A DNA stretch of 64,000 nucleotides from Aequorivita marisscotiae (lineage in GTDB: Bacteria; Bacteroidota; Bacteroidia; Flavobacteriales; Flavobacteriaceae). Location: the NCBI RefSeq assembly GCF_029814825.1, contig NZ_CP122379.1, positions 2,294,001 to 2,358,000 of the forward strand, read 5' to 3'. The notes under the pieces are model-generated. The model did no database searches, was not told where the DNA came from, and saw nothing but the letters and a program-made list of their open reading frames with translations. Each line of letters opens with the position of its first letter. The first letter of the stretch is position 1. Below, in pieces: positions 33,961 to 42,457 of the stretch. Made by a program: the position numbers and the translations under genes.

Positions 33961-33999
33961 TGATATATTTATCAGAAATAGGAATTTTATATACCTTTG
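33961..33999 (+). promoter_or_regulatory. Promoter and palindrome of the second Rrf2 gene
   Basis: TGATATATTTATCA (33961-33974, extended by C/G to 16 bp) is a perfect-arm palindrome with TGA and TCA 8 bp apart, 2 bp wider than the Crp/Fnr-type sites. A full-consensus -7 box TACCTTTG lies at 33992-33999. Related TGATAAAAATGTC sequences occur at 34473 and 37470. Confidence 0.55.
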
Positions 34000-34018
34000 T
34001 AAATGATAGAAGTAAGCT

Positions 34019-34453
34019 ATGTTTTCAAAAGCGTGTCAGTACGGAATTAAAGCGTCGGTGTATATAGCCTCGCAGTCGGAGTTGGGCAATCGCGTTAGTT
34101 TACGGGAGATAGCCTATAATGTAAATTCACCTGAGGCATTTACAGCAAAAATACTTCACCAACTGGCAAAGCAGAACATTTTAACTTCCTTGAAAGGCCC
34201 AACTGGTGGCTTTGAAATACCAAAGGGGAGGGCAGCGCAGATAAAATTATGCAATATTGTATCGGCTATTGATGGTGATTCTATTTATGTAGGATGCGCA
34301 CTTGGTTTTGACCGGTGTGATGCTCGCCAACCTTGCCCAATGCACAATAAGTTTGTTGATATTAGAGATAATTTAAGAGAAATGCTTGAAAATACGAGTC
34401 TTCTGGAATTGGCAAACGGACTGGATGTAGGAATGTCGTTTTTAAAGCGGTAA
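34019..34453 (+). CDS. Rrf2-family regulator with Cx6Cx5C cluster motif (NsrR-like), copy 2
   Basis: A 144-residue paralogue of the preceding gene. The shared start is MFSKACxYGI, HTH REIAYNVNSPEAFTAKILHQLAKQ, wing LKGPTGGFEIPKG, and Cys93, Cys100 and Cys106 (GCALGFDRC...QPCPMH). The tandem pair probably arose by duplication; recognition helices differ modestly, so the two may recognise different sites or ligands. It has its own promoter and sits at the head of the nitrosative-stress gene group. Confidence 0.88.
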   Translation: MFSKACQYGIKASVYIASQSELGNRVSLREIAYNVNSPEAFTAKILHQLAKQNILTSLKGPTGGFEIPKGRAAQIKLCNIVSAIDGDSIYVGCALGFDRCDARQPCPMHNKFVDIRDNLREMLENTSLLELANGLDVGMSFLKR

Positions 34454-34472
34454 AAAAATTTAATTCTATTTA

Positions 34473-34606
34473 TGATAAAAATGTCAGAATTATTTTTTTA
34501 AGAATTAAAATTTCAAAATACTTTTTTACAACTGTACACCATAAAGGCATTTTACACGAAGGTTTAAACCTGTTTAAGGTTAATACATTGAGATTGCGTA
34601 TTTTAG
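34473..34606 (+). promoter_or_regulatory. Regulatory gap before the flavin reductase gene
   Basis: This stretch has TGATAAAAATGTCA (34473-34486), a 12-bp palindrome AGGTTTAAACCT (34560-34571) and TATTTTAG (34599-34606), a -7-like sequence. The last is followed by TCT, repeating the TATTTTAGTCT of the norC leader. Individual roles are not resolved. Confidence 0.4.
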
Positions 34607-34643
34607 TCTGTTTAGAGTAAAAGAAGGAAAAACATTAAAATTT

Positions 34644-35321
34644 ATGACTATGAAAAACGAGCCTGTAAAAATTAGCCAAATAAAACATCTAACGCACGAT
34701 GTGTTACAAATTGTAACAGAAAAACCGGCGGAAGCCCACTTTAAACCAGGTCAAGCTACCGAAATTTTTATTGATAAACCGGGTTGGCAGAATGAGGGAA
34801 GACCGTTTACATTTACTTGTTTGCCAACAGATGGGTATTTGGAATTTGCCATAAAAACTTATCCCGAACACGAGGGAGTTACCAATGAGCTACTCAGTTT
34901 AAAAAAGGGCGACAGGTTAATTGTGAATGAAATTTTTGGTGCGATTGAATATAAAGGCGAAGGAATATTTATCGCCGGTGGCGCAGGAGTTACGCCGTTT
35001 ATTTCCATTTTTCGAGATTTAAATACAAAAAATAAATTAGGCGCGAACAAACTTATTTTTGCAAATAAGACTATGGAAGATATTATCTTGAAAAACGAAT
35101 TTCAAGAAATGCTTGGTGAGAACTTTATTAATATTCTTTCCAAAGAAAAAACTGAGAAATACGCCAACGGTCAGATTTCGGAAGATTTTATTAAAAAGCA
35201 CGGTGGCTCATTGAACTCCTATTTTTATCTATGCGGCCCCCCACCAATGATGGATGCCGTTGAAAAACATTTGGCGCACTTAAATGTTCCTACCGACAAA
35301 GTAATAAAAGAGGCGTTTTAA
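34644..35321 (+). CDS. FAD/NAD(P)-binding oxidoreductase (ferredoxin reductase-like)
   Basis: A 225-residue flavoprotein reductase. The FAD-binding barrel includes GRPFTFTCLP (about 52-61). The NAD(P) domain includes GAGVTPFISIFRDL near 113-126 and the terminal CGPPPMMDAVEKHL. There is no globin or 2Fe-2S domain, so it would pair with a separate acceptor. Relatives reduce flavohaemoglobin-like or ferredoxin partners. The gene group with Ric, hemerythrin and Rrf2 suggests a nitrosative-stress role; that is inference. A second ATG 6 bp in is an equally good start. Confidence 0.82.
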   Translation: MTMKNEPVKISQIKHLTHDVLQIVTEKPAEAHFKPGQATEIFIDKPGWQNEGRPFTFTCLPTDGYLEFAIKTYPEHEGVTNELLSLKKGDRLIVNEIFGAIEYKGEGIFIAGGAGVTPFISIFRDLNTKNKLGANKLIFANKTMEDIILKNEFQEMLGENFINILSKEKTEKYANGQISEDFIKKHGGSLNSYFYLCGPPPMMDAVEKHLAHLNVPTDKVIKEAF

Positions 35322-35346
35322 TATATTCAGCCACAATTTTAAGAAT

Positions 35347-35799
35347 ATGATAAAAAAGAGATTGGACTATAATACAACTGATCCCAAGGCCATAAAGGGA
35401 TTGTTGGAACTCGAAAAATATGTAGCAGATTCAGGACTAGAACGCAGTCTTTATGAACTTGTAAAATTACGTGCTTCACAGATTAATAGTTGTGCATATT
35501 GCATAGATATGCATTCCAAAGATGCACGTAAAGCGGGTGAAACCGAACAACGCCTTTATGCACTATCTGCTTGGCGAGAAACTTCGTTTTATTCTGAACG
35601 CGAACGTGCTGCTTTGGCTTGGACAGAAGCTCTGACCTTGATTTCTGACAACGATGTTTCCGATTCACTTTATAAAGAAGTTCAGAAGTATTTTAGCGAA
35701 AAGGAACATGTAGCGTTAACGATGGCAATTGTTGCAATTAATGGTTGGAACCGCTTGGCTATTAGCTTTCGGAAGGAGCCAGGAAGTTACAATCCTTAA
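35347..35799 (+). CDS. Carboxymuconolactone decarboxylase/AhpD-family protein
   Basis: A 150-residue helical protein of the AhpD-like group. The active-site motif SCAYCIDMHSKDARKAG (near residues 50-66) contains CxxC and the following His, which gives alkylhydroperoxidase/thiol activity in AhpD. It lies 25 bp after the flavin reductase gene, so a shared transcript is likely. A peroxide or redox stress role fits the neighbourhood. Confidence 0.88.
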   Translation: MIKKRLDYNTTDPKAIKGLLELEKYVADSGLERSLYELVKLRASQINSCAYCIDMHSKDARKAGETEQRLYALSAWRETSFYSERERAALAWTEALTLISDNDVSDSLYKEVQKYFSEKEHVALTMAIVAINGWNRLAISFRKEPGSYNP

Positions 35800-35836
35800 A
35801 TAGGTTTTCAGATAAATTATCTTAAAAATAGCAACG

Positions 35837-36550
35837 ATGAAAATTCAGAATAAGACAGCTATCGTTACAGGAGCCAGCAGCGGGCTTGGAGCAGCTATTT
35901 CAAAAGCGTTGATACAGGAAGGAGTTACGGTTTTTGGAATTGCTAGAAATAGTGATACACTTCAAAAGCTACAAAATAATATAGGAAGCAAATTTGTTCC
36001 CGTTACGCTTGATATTACAGATAATACAGCGGTTAAAAAGTGGGTGGCAACTACTTTTTCCGAAGAAAAATCTCCGGATATTTTGGTCAATAATGCCGGT
36101 TCGGGTTCCTTTGGAAAAATTGACGAAATGCCGTCTGAGGAATGGTACAAAATGATAAACACCAACCTCAATGGAATGTATTGTATTACTTCTGAAATTG
36201 TAAAATTAATGAAAGCCCAAAAAGAGAGTTCCCACATTGTAAACATTGGTTCTATTCTGGGAATTACCACTCGAGCAGAAGGCGCGGCTTATTCTGCTAC
36301 AAAGTATGGTATAAGTGGGTTTAGTGAGGCACTTTTTAAGGAGTTAAGAGGCGACAACATTAAAGTAACTTGTTTAAACCCCGGTTCTATCAATACACGG
36401 TTTTTTAAAAGCTCAGGAATACAGTCGCACGAAAATATGTTACAGGCAGAAGACATTGCTTCTACAATTTTGCATATTCTAGAAACACCCAACAATATGT
36501 TGATAAGTGAAATGACGGTAAGACCGCTTAACCCGAAACCACCGGAATAG
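35837..36550 (+). CDS. Short-chain dehydrogenase/reductase
   Basis: Classical SDR of 237 residues. The cofactor motif TGASSGLGAAI lies near residues 12-22, NNAG near 84-87, the catalytic Ser in NIGSILG near 137-143, and YSATK holds Tyr and Lys near 151-155. Length and motifs suggest an NADP(H)-dependent oxidoreductase; the substrate is unknown. It is 37 bp downstream of the AhpD-like gene. Confidence 0.88.
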   Translation: MKIQNKTAIVTGASSGLGAAISKALIQEGVTVFGIARNSDTLQKLQNNIGSKFVPVTLDITDNTAVKKWVATTFSEEKSPDILVNNAGSGSFGKIDEMPSEEWYKMINTNLNGMYCITSEIVKLMKAQKESSHIVNIGSILGITTRAEGAAYSATKYGISGFSEALFKELRGDNIKVTCLNPGSINTRFFKSSGIQSHENMLQAEDIASTILHILETPNNMLISEMTVRPLNPKPPE

Positions 36551-36641
36551 CGTTATAAAAGTATGATCTATAACTTAAAAAATAAGGCAGCGTATATATG
36601 TAATTGTTTCAGAGATGCGCTTGCTTTTAAAACCAAAATAA

Positions 36642-36935
36642 ATGAATTATCGTAAGCGTTTTCTTGCATTTTTTCAGAAAAAGCCCGAACAAGTCAACAA
36701 AGTAAACACGGGTAACAAGGACTGTCCGTTTTGTTGGGGCCATCAGGAATATGCCAATGATTCGCGATCCATCACGAAGGACAAACAGATAGATGTAAAG
36801 AACCATCGCGATAAACACGTAAAAGTGGGGAAATTTATGGTAGAACACGTTGACGGGTTTAAAAATAAAAAGAGAATTATTGAACGCTGTCCTAAATGTG
36901 GCGGCAAACGAATAAAATACGTACAAAATCCTTAA
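36642..36935 (+). CDS. Small zinc-ribbon protein, unknown function
   Basis: A 97-residue basic protein with two Cys pairs, CPFC (28-31) and CPKC (about 83-86), placed as in a zinc ribbon with a long insert. The middle is rich in Lys, His and Asp (KNHRDKHVKVGKFMVEHVDGFKN). I do not recognise a named family. Its stop is 4 bp before the hemerythrin gene, so both are probably one transcript. It might be a metal or cluster-handling partner. Confidence 0.65.
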   Translation: MNYRKRFLAFFQKKPEQVNKVNTGNKDCPFCWGHQEYANDSRSITKDKQIDVKNHRDKHVKVGKFMVEHVDGFKNKKRIIERCPKCGGKRIKYVQNP

Positions 36936-36939
36936 ATCT

Positions 36940-37404
36940 ATGGAAAAAACAAAACCAATTAAAAGACACGTTGCCTTACAACCGCTTAGCAGACAACATC
37001 ATTTTGGGCTATTGTTCAGTTGGAAACTTCGCAAAGGTTTTCATAAAAATATTGAAACAAAACGTTTGCAGCAATATGCAAAATGGTTTTTTAAGCATGA
37101 AATAGAGCCTCATTTTAAAGATGAAGAAAAATATCTTTTTCCCATACTCGAGGCCGATAACGAATTAATAGAACGCGCCTTAAAAGAACATAGGCGCCTA
37201 AAACGATTGTTTAACAATACTAAAGACCCAGAGCGGTCCCTTCACCAACTGGAAGAGGAGTTGGATGCCCATATACGTTTTGAGGAACGTGTTCTTTTTA
37301 ATGAAATTCAAAAAGTGGCCACCGAAGCACAACTTAAGAAAATTGAAGAAATACATAGTAATCTTGAGGAGACTCCGGAATATGACGATCCTTTTTGGGA
37401 ATAA
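36940..37404 (+). CDS. Hemerythrin-like domain protein
   Basis: A 154-residue four-helix-bundle protein with the His/Glu pattern of a di-iron hemerythrin: SRQHHFGLLF near 17-26, FKHEIEPHFKDEEKYLFP near 51-68, KEHRRLKRL near 83-91 and LDAHIRFEERVLF near 108-120. Such proteins bind O2 or NO, or repair Fe-S clusters. It is the neighbour of Ric and shares the same domain type without the ScdA N-terminal part. Confidence 0.88.
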   Translation: MEKTKPIKRHVALQPLSRQHHFGLLFSWKLRKGFHKNIETKRLQQYAKWFFKHEIEPHFKDEEKYLFPILEADNELIERALKEHRRLKRLFNNTKDPERSLHQLEEELDAHIRFEERVLFNEIQKVATEAQLKKIEEIHSNLEETPEYDDPFWE

Positions 37405-37469
37405 ATATTTCTAAAATTACTTTTTGTAAATAATTAATAGCGAAACATTTCGTGATATAATTTAATTTC

Positions 37470-37531
37470 TGATAAAAATGTCGTTTTATGATTTAAGTCA
37501 TAATCTGTTTCTTTTTTTCTGTTGAAATTTG
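37470..37531 (+). promoter_or_regulatory. Crp/Fnr-type site plus -7 element for ric, with extra palindrome
   Basis: ATGATTTAAGTCAT at 37488-37501 and -7-like GAAATTTG at 37524-37531, with spacing 29.5 bp. Four bp upstream of the palindrome lies TGATAAAAATGTCG (37470-37483), a match to the Rrf2-region motif at 34473. ric could therefore be under two regulators. Confidence 0.72.
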
Positions 37532-37564
37532 CATCATAAATAATATATTAAAACAATAAAAATC

Positions 37565-38287
37565 ATGACAACACTTCAAGAACGCACCGTAGCCGATGTG
37601 GTTACCGAAAACATAAAAGCAGCACACGTATTTAAAAAATACGGTATAGATTTTTGCTGTGGCGGTGGGGTAAGTATTACTAGAGCTTGCGAGAAAGCCA
37701 AAGTAGATCCTGCAATATTGCTAGCCGAATTAGTAAACCTTAATAATGCTCCGGACCGTGCTTCGGATTACAATAGTTGGAAATTAGATTTTCTTACAGA
37801 CCATATTATAAACGTACATCATCAATATGTAGAGGAGAACAGTCCGTTATTATTGCAATATGCAAAACGCGTAAATCATGTGCACGGGAGTCATTATACC
37901 GAACTTGCCGAAATTGAGGCATTGGTAACTCAAGTGGTTCAGGCAATGGCTGCGCACCAAAAAAAGGAAGAATTAATATTATTTCCTTTTATCAAAAAAT
38001 TGGTAAAAGCTGAACGCGAAGGCGCTGAGGTTCCGCCAATTCATTTTGGAAGTGTAGAAAATCCTATTTCTATGATGGAAGAAGAGCACGAAGAAGCTGG
38101 CGAAATAATGCGCAAAATTGCCGAATTAAGCAATAACTATACGCCTCCACAAGGAGCTTGCAACACATATCGAGCCTTTTTTGCTAAATTGGACGAGTTT
38201 GAACAAGATCTTCACCATCACATCCATTTAGAAAACAATATTCTTTTTCCAAAAGCCTTAAAGCTTGAAAAGAAACTAAAAAATTAA
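37565..38287 (+). CDS. ric: Iron-sulfur cluster repair di-iron protein (Ric/ScdA/YtfE/DnrN)
   Basis: Repairs Fe-S clusters damaged by NO or oxidants. The 240-residue protein has the ScdA N-terminal domain with FKKYGIDFCCGGG (about 23-35), including the conserved Cys31-Cys32 pair. A di-iron hemerythrin domain follows, with HHQYVEENSPLL, HGSHYTELAEIEAL, AHQKKEELILFPFI, MMEEEHEEAGEIM and HHHIHLENNILFP. The NOR and NIR genes nearby and the shared promoter fit an anti-NO role. A strong terminator follows. Confidence 0.95.
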   Translation: MTTLQERTVADVVTENIKAAHVFKKYGIDFCCGGGVSITRACEKAKVDPAILLAELVNLNNAPDRASDYNSWKLDFLTDHIINVHHQYVEENSPLLLQYAKRVNHVHGSHYTELAEIEALVTQVVQAMAAHQKKEELILFPFIKKLVKAEREGAEVPPIHFGSVENPISMMEEEHEEAGEIMRKIAELSNNYTPPQGACNTYRAFFAKLDEFEQDLHHHIHLENNILFPKALKLEKKLKN

Positions 38288-38343
38288 AATTTCAAAGATA
38301 TCCCCAGCCCCAAATCTTGATTTTTATTTAATTGGTTTTTAAG

Positions 38344-38400
38344 ACAGTTCGGACCATTGACAGCTTTGAATGTTTGCAGTCAGTTCCGAACTGTTTTTTT
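38344..38400 (+). terminator. Rho-independent terminator after ric
   Basis: ACAGTTCGGA (38344-38353) pairs perfectly with TCCGAACTGT (38385-38394), followed by a run of T to 38400. The loop is about 31 nt. Confidence 0.75.
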
Positions 38401-38413
38401 GTAATTTTACGGC

Positions 38414-39628
38414 TTGATTAATTTAAAAAAACATATTGGCATTGCTCTGGCGTACTTCTTCATTGTAGCGCTAATGGGTATTTTGCTTCGCTTTTATTTT
38501 GTAACCTCACTTCCTTTTAATTATAAATTTTTACTTCACGCACATTCGCATACTGCACTTTTAGGATGGATTTATTTGGGATTAACTACCTTAATTTACA
38601 GAATATTTTTAGTCGGAGCCCAGAAACATAAACGGTATAAATATATTTTTCTCTTTACAAATATTTGTATTGTTGGAATGATGGTAACCTTTCCCTTTCA
38701 AGGGTATGCGCTTTATTCAATTATTTTTTCAACTTTATTTTTATTTGCTTCGTATTGGTTTTCATGGTTTGCCATAAGGCAGGTTCCCGAGCACTTTAAA
38801 AAGCGCTTTTCCTGGAAACTTATAAAAACGTCGTTATGGTATTTGGTTTTTTCCAGCATTGGTCCGTGGACCATCGGGGGAGTAATGGCCACCTTAGGAC
38901 CGGAATCTATTTGGTATAAAACTTCAATCTATTTTTATCTTCACTTTCAGTATAACGGCTGGTTTATTTTAGCGCTGTTGGGAGTGCTATTTTATATTTT
39001 TGAAGAAAATGGGGTGCAGTTTAAGCAAGAAAAACTAACCTCGTTTTTTATGCTTATAAACTTTGGCGTGCTTTTTACCCTTTTTTTATCTGTGCTTTGG
39101 TTTGTACCCCCAACCGTTTTTTACATTTTAGGATTGATGGGCGCCTTAGCACAACTATTGGCATTTTATGAACTCTATTTGTTGCTAAAGGGCAATTTTA
39201 AAATTTTGCAGTTAACTTTTAGTTCTCGTGCATTTTTTCTGTTGAAGCTGGCAGCAACATTGTTTTTTGTAAAACTTTTTATGCAGATTTTTTCCGCATT
39301 TCCGTACTATGCTACTTTGGTATATCAACTAAAAGATTTTGTAATTGGTTACCTGCATCTTGTTTTTCTGGGTATTGTTATCCCTACACTTTTGGCATTT
39401 TTACAGTACTTTAAGCTTTTAAATATTCCTAAAAGTTTTCTTTGGCTATTTATATTTGGGCTGGCAACTACAGAGGCTTTAATATTTTATAAAGCTCTGG
39501 CAGTGTGGTTGGGGCTTCCATTCTTTCGGGATTTTTATATTTATTTGGCGGTTTTAAGTTGCCTTTTTCCTGTTGCAACTGGTATTTTATTTTTTAAACA
39601 CCTCAAAAGTTTTTATCTTTCAGATTAA
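38414..39628 (+). CDS. Polytopic membrane protein with conserved-looking His (haem-copper/NnrS-like)
   Basis: A 404-residue protein with about 11-12 helices. Membrane-embedded His occur in HAHSHTALLGW (helix 2, residues about 43-53), YLHFQYNGW (middle) and YLHLVFLG (late). This pattern recalls haem-copper oxidase subunit I and NnrS proteins, but the ligand set is incomplete and no FeB-type HH pair is seen. It starts with TTG at 38414; the next Met (residue 21) would remove half of helix 1. A -7-like TAATTTTA lies at 38402-38409. It sits between ric and the cbb3 operon, so a role in haem, copper or NO handling is plausible. Confidence 0.7.
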   Translation: MINLKKHIGIALAYFFIVALMGILLRFYFVTSLPFNYKFLLHAHSHTALLGWIYLGLTTLIYRIFLVGAQKHKRYKYIFLFTNICIVGMMVTFPFQGYALYSIIFSTLFLFASYWFSWFAIRQVPEHFKKRFSWKLIKTSLWYLVFSSIGPWTIGGVMATLGPESIWYKTSIYFYLHFQYNGWFILALLGVLFYIFEENGVQFKQEKLTSFFMLINFGVLFTLFLSVLWFVPPTVFYILGLMGALAQLLAFYELYLLLKGNFKILQLTFSSRAFFLLKLAATLFFVKLFMQIFSAFPYYATLVYQLKDFVIGYLHLVFLGIVIPTLLAFLQYFKLLNIPKSFLWLFIFGLATTEALIFYKALAVWLGLPFFRDFYIYLAVLSCLFPVATGILFFKHLKSFYLSD

Positions 39629-39676
39629 TCGCAGATGTTAACGTATAGTTGCTAAATCCTGTTTTTTAAATGAACA

Positions 39677-39720
39677 CTGATAATTGTCATTTTAAACAAG
39701 TGGGGGTTTTGCAATATTTG
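39677..39720 (+). promoter_or_regulatory. Crp/Fnr-type site plus -7 element for ccoI
   Basis: CTGATAATTGTCAT at 39677-39690 and -7-like AATATTTG at 39713-39720, with spacing 29.5 bp. ccoI starts at 39751. Confidence 0.72.
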
Positions 39721-39750
39721 CGGCAGGTATAATGAGCAAATTTTAGATTG

Positions 39751-42159
39751 ATGGTAAACTGTTTCCATTGTGGAGATGCGTGTCTAGACGTAACCATAAC
39801 ACATGACGAAAAATCTTTTTGTTGCCATGGCTGCAAAACGGTTTACGATATTCTGCACGATAACGATTTAAGTTACTATTACGATCTTGAAAAAAATCCA
39901 GGTATTTCTCCCCAAGAAATCGCGGGAAAATTTGATTTTTTAGACAATGAAGCAATCGTTGAAAAACTATTGGAATTCAATGATGGCAATATGCAAATTG
40001 TATCTTTTGTTATTCCGTCTATCCATTGTAGCAGCTGTATTTGGATATTGGAGAACCTAAATAAATTAAGTGCTTCCGTTAAATCTTCGCAGGTTAATTT
40101 TCCTGAAAAAACAATTCGAATTTCTTTTTCTTCGGAAGAAAATTCACTTAAAAACTTAGTACTTCTTTTAAGTAGAATTGGATACGAGCCATATATTTCG
40201 CTCGATGATAGCAATAAAAAGGAAAAAAACATTGACCGAAGTTTAATTTACAAACTTACCATTGCTGGCTTTGCATTTGGGAACATTATGTTTTTATCGC
40301 TTCCCGAATATTTTGAAGGTTCGGAGTTTTGGTTAGACCAGTTTAAACCGTTCTTTCGCTGGTTGATGTTCGCTTTTTCATTACCTGTAGTATTTTACGC
40401 TGCGAGCGGATATTTTACTTCGGCATACAAAGGCTTACGATCAAAAATACTCAATATAGATGTGCCAATTGCTTTGGGTGTGGCCGTGCTATTTATTAGA
40501 AGCACCATCGATATCGTAATGAATTGGGGCACGGGCTTTTTCGACAGCCTTACGGGCTTGGTGTTCTTTTTATTGCTCGGTAAATTTTTTCAACAGAAAA
40601 CCTATAGCTATCTCTCTTTTGAACGCGATTACAAATCGTATTTTCCGATTGCCGTTACCCGACTCTTTAAAAATGAGGAAGGAAAAACGATGGAGGAACA
40701 AGCCGAAGTTTATACAGTTGAAAAGGGCGACCGATTGCTAATTCGGAATAACGAAATTTTACCCGTAGATGCTATTCTTATAAAGGGAAATGCGCTAATT
40801 GACTACAGTTTTGTTACGGGTGAAGCGGAGCCAATTTCCAAACAGAGTGGCGATAAACTATTCGCAGGAGGCAGACAACAAGCAGGAATAGTTGAAGTAG
40901 AAGTTTTAAAACCTGTGTCGCAAAGTTATTTAACCCAGCTTTGGAGCAATGATGTTTTTAGTAAAGATAAGGTTGGAGTTTTTGAATCGCTCACCGATAG
41001 TATTAGCAAACGCTTTACATTAACGCTGCTTACGATTGCTTTTGTGGCCACTATTTTTTGGATAATTGTAGATCCGTCCAAGGCCTTTAATGTGTTTACC
41101 GCGGTACTTATTGTTGCTTGTCCGTGTGCCATTGCCTTGGCAGCTCCTTTTACTTTGGGGAATGTGCTTCGTATCTTTGGAAGAGAAAATCTGTATTTAA
41201 AAGAGGCTTCGGTAATAGAGCAAATGGCGAAGTTAGATACCGTAGTTTTTGATAAAACGGGAACGTTAACCACCAATCAAAAAAACCTGATTACCTATGA
41301 GGGTGTGGCACTTTCTTCAGCAGAAAAACAATTGTTAACCAATACACTACGGGCCTCGAGCCATCCATTAAGCAGATCGTTGTACAGCATTTTAGATAAA
41401 AACGATATTCATACATTAGACGAGTTTGAAGAGGAAGTAGGGAAGGGTATTTCGGCGCGTTTTAACAATAATTCAATTAAAGTTGGTTCGTATGAATTTG
41501 TTGGCGCTTACGATGAAACAATTACCGAAGTAAAAAACAAAACTACCGTTCATATTAGTACAAATAAGACGTATAAAGGCTGTTATATTTTTAATAGTGA
41601 ATACCGAAATGGCGTGGCCGAAGTCTTCAGCAAGCTAAGCCATACTAAGGAAATTATTGTACTTTCGGGGGATAATGAGGGGGAGCGAGAACGTTTGGAG
41701 GCTATGTTGCCAAAAGGAGTGAAATTGCATTTTAACCAAAAACCCGATGACAAATTGAACTTTATAAAAATGTTGCAAAAACAGGGAAAAAAAGTGTTGA
41801 TGATTGGCGATGGTCTCAATGATGCTGGTGCTCTAAAACAGAGCGATGTAGGATTTGTAATTTCAGAAAATACGAATGTGTTTTCGCCTGCCTGCGACGG
41901 AATTTTGGAGGCGGCTAAGTTTAATAAAATTGCAGATTATTTAGATTTTTCAAAAAGCGGAGTAAAGGTTATTAAATGGGCGTTTTTACTCTCGTTGTTT
42001 TATAATTTAATAGGAATTTCATTTGCGGTTACGGGCAACTTACTGCCAGTGGTTGCAGCAATCCTAATGCCATTGAGTTCTATTAGTATTGTTGTTTTTA
42101 CAACAGTTGTTACTCAGTATATAGGGAAAAAATTAAGAATGAATATAAATAACAAATAG
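39751..42159 (+). CDS. ccoI: CcoI/FixI copper-translocating P1B-type ATPase
   Basis: Pumps Cu(I) for cbb3 oxidase assembly. The 802-residue protein has an N-terminal Cys-rich ribbon (Cys4, Cys7, Cys11, Cys24, Cys25, Cys28), a CxxC metal-binding domain (HCSSC, Cys93/Cys96), a CPC membrane motif at 457-459 and the phosphorylation loop DKTGT at 501-505. GDGLNDAG closes the ATPase core. The ATG at 39751 directly follows an in-frame TTG. It heads the cco genes, and a second promoter lies at its 3' end. Confidence 0.94.
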   Translation: MVNCFHCGDACLDVTITHDEKSFCCHGCKTVYDILHDNDLSYYYDLEKNPGISPQEIAGKFDFLDNEAIVEKLLEFNDGNMQIVSFVIPSIHCSSCIWILENLNKLSASVKSSQVNFPEKTIRISFSSEENSLKNLVLLLSRIGYEPYISLDDSNKKEKNIDRSLIYKLTIAGFAFGNIMFLSLPEYFEGSEFWLDQFKPFFRWLMFAFSLPVVFYAASGYFTSAYKGLRSKILNIDVPIALGVAVLFIRSTIDIVMNWGTGFFDSLTGLVFFLLLGKFFQQKTYSYLSFERDYKSYFPIAVTRLFKNEEGKTMEEQAEVYTVEKGDRLLIRNNEILPVDAILIKGNALIDYSFVTGEAEPISKQSGDKLFAGGRQQAGIVEVEVLKPVSQSYLTQLWSNDVFSKDKVGVFESLTDSISKRFTLTLLTIAFVATIFWIIVDPSKAFNVFTAVLIVACPCAIALAAPFTLGNVLRIFGRENLYLKEASVIEQMAKLDTVVFDKTGTLTTNQKNLITYEGVALSSAEKQLLTNTLRASSHPLSRSLYSILDKNDIHTLDEFEEEVGKGISARFNNNSIKVGSYEFVGAYDETITEVKNKTTVHISTNKTYKGCYIFNSEYRNGVAEVFSKLSHTKEIIVLSGDNEGERERLEAMLPKGVKLHFNQKPDDKLNFIKMLQKQGKKVLMIGDGLNDAGALKQSDVGFVISENTNVFSPACDGILEAAKFNKIADYLDFSKSGVKVIKWAFLLSLFYNLIGISFAVTGNLLPVVAAILMPLSSISIVVFTTVVTQYIGKKLRMNINNK

Positions 42160-42202
42160 TGACGAATATCATACTTTGATGCTATTCACAATAATATTTT
42201 TG
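42159..42202 (+). promoter_or_regulatory. Crp/Fnr-type site plus -7 element for ccoS-ccoNOQP
   Basis: GTGACGAATATCAT begins at the last base of ccoI (42159-42172), and a full-consensus -7 box TATTTTTG lies at 42195-42202, spacing 29.5 bp. The structural oxidase genes therefore have their own promoter besides that of ccoI. Confidence 0.75.
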
Positions 42203-42219
42203 AATTATAAATTTTAGAA

Positions 42220-42444
42220 ATGACCATCATTTACATGCTTTTGACTATCAGTCTGTTCGTGGCCATTGTGTTTTTTGCGCTGTTTGTTTTTTCAGTTAAA
42301 AAGGGACAATATGACGATACCTACACGCCTGCTGTACGAATGCTGTTTGAAGATGAGCTAGTAAAAGAAGGAAAGCAGCCAAAGAACGAAGGTTTAAAAA
42401 ATAAGCCGTCTGAAAAAAATGAAATAACCAATCCAGATAAATAA
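42220..42444 (+). CDS. ccoS: CcoS, cbb3 oxidase maturation protein
   Basis: A 74-residue single-helix protein (helix about 3-24) with the CcoS pattern FVFSVKKGQYDDTYTPAVRMLFED just after the helix. CcoS is needed to insert haem and copper cofactors into cbb3 oxidase. It lies 13 bp before ccoNO. Confidence 0.9.
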   Translation: MTIIYMLLTISLFVAIVFFALFVFSVKKGQYDDTYTPAVRMLFEDELVKEGKQPKNEGLKNKPSEKNEITNPDK

Positions 42445-42457
42445 TTTTATTACCACT

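Noticed and set aside
34473-34486. TGATAAAAATGTCA as an eleventh Crp/Fnr-type site
   Set aside because: TGA and TCA are 8 bp apart instead of 6, and no -7 element lies at the fixed spacing. It is reported as a separate motif.
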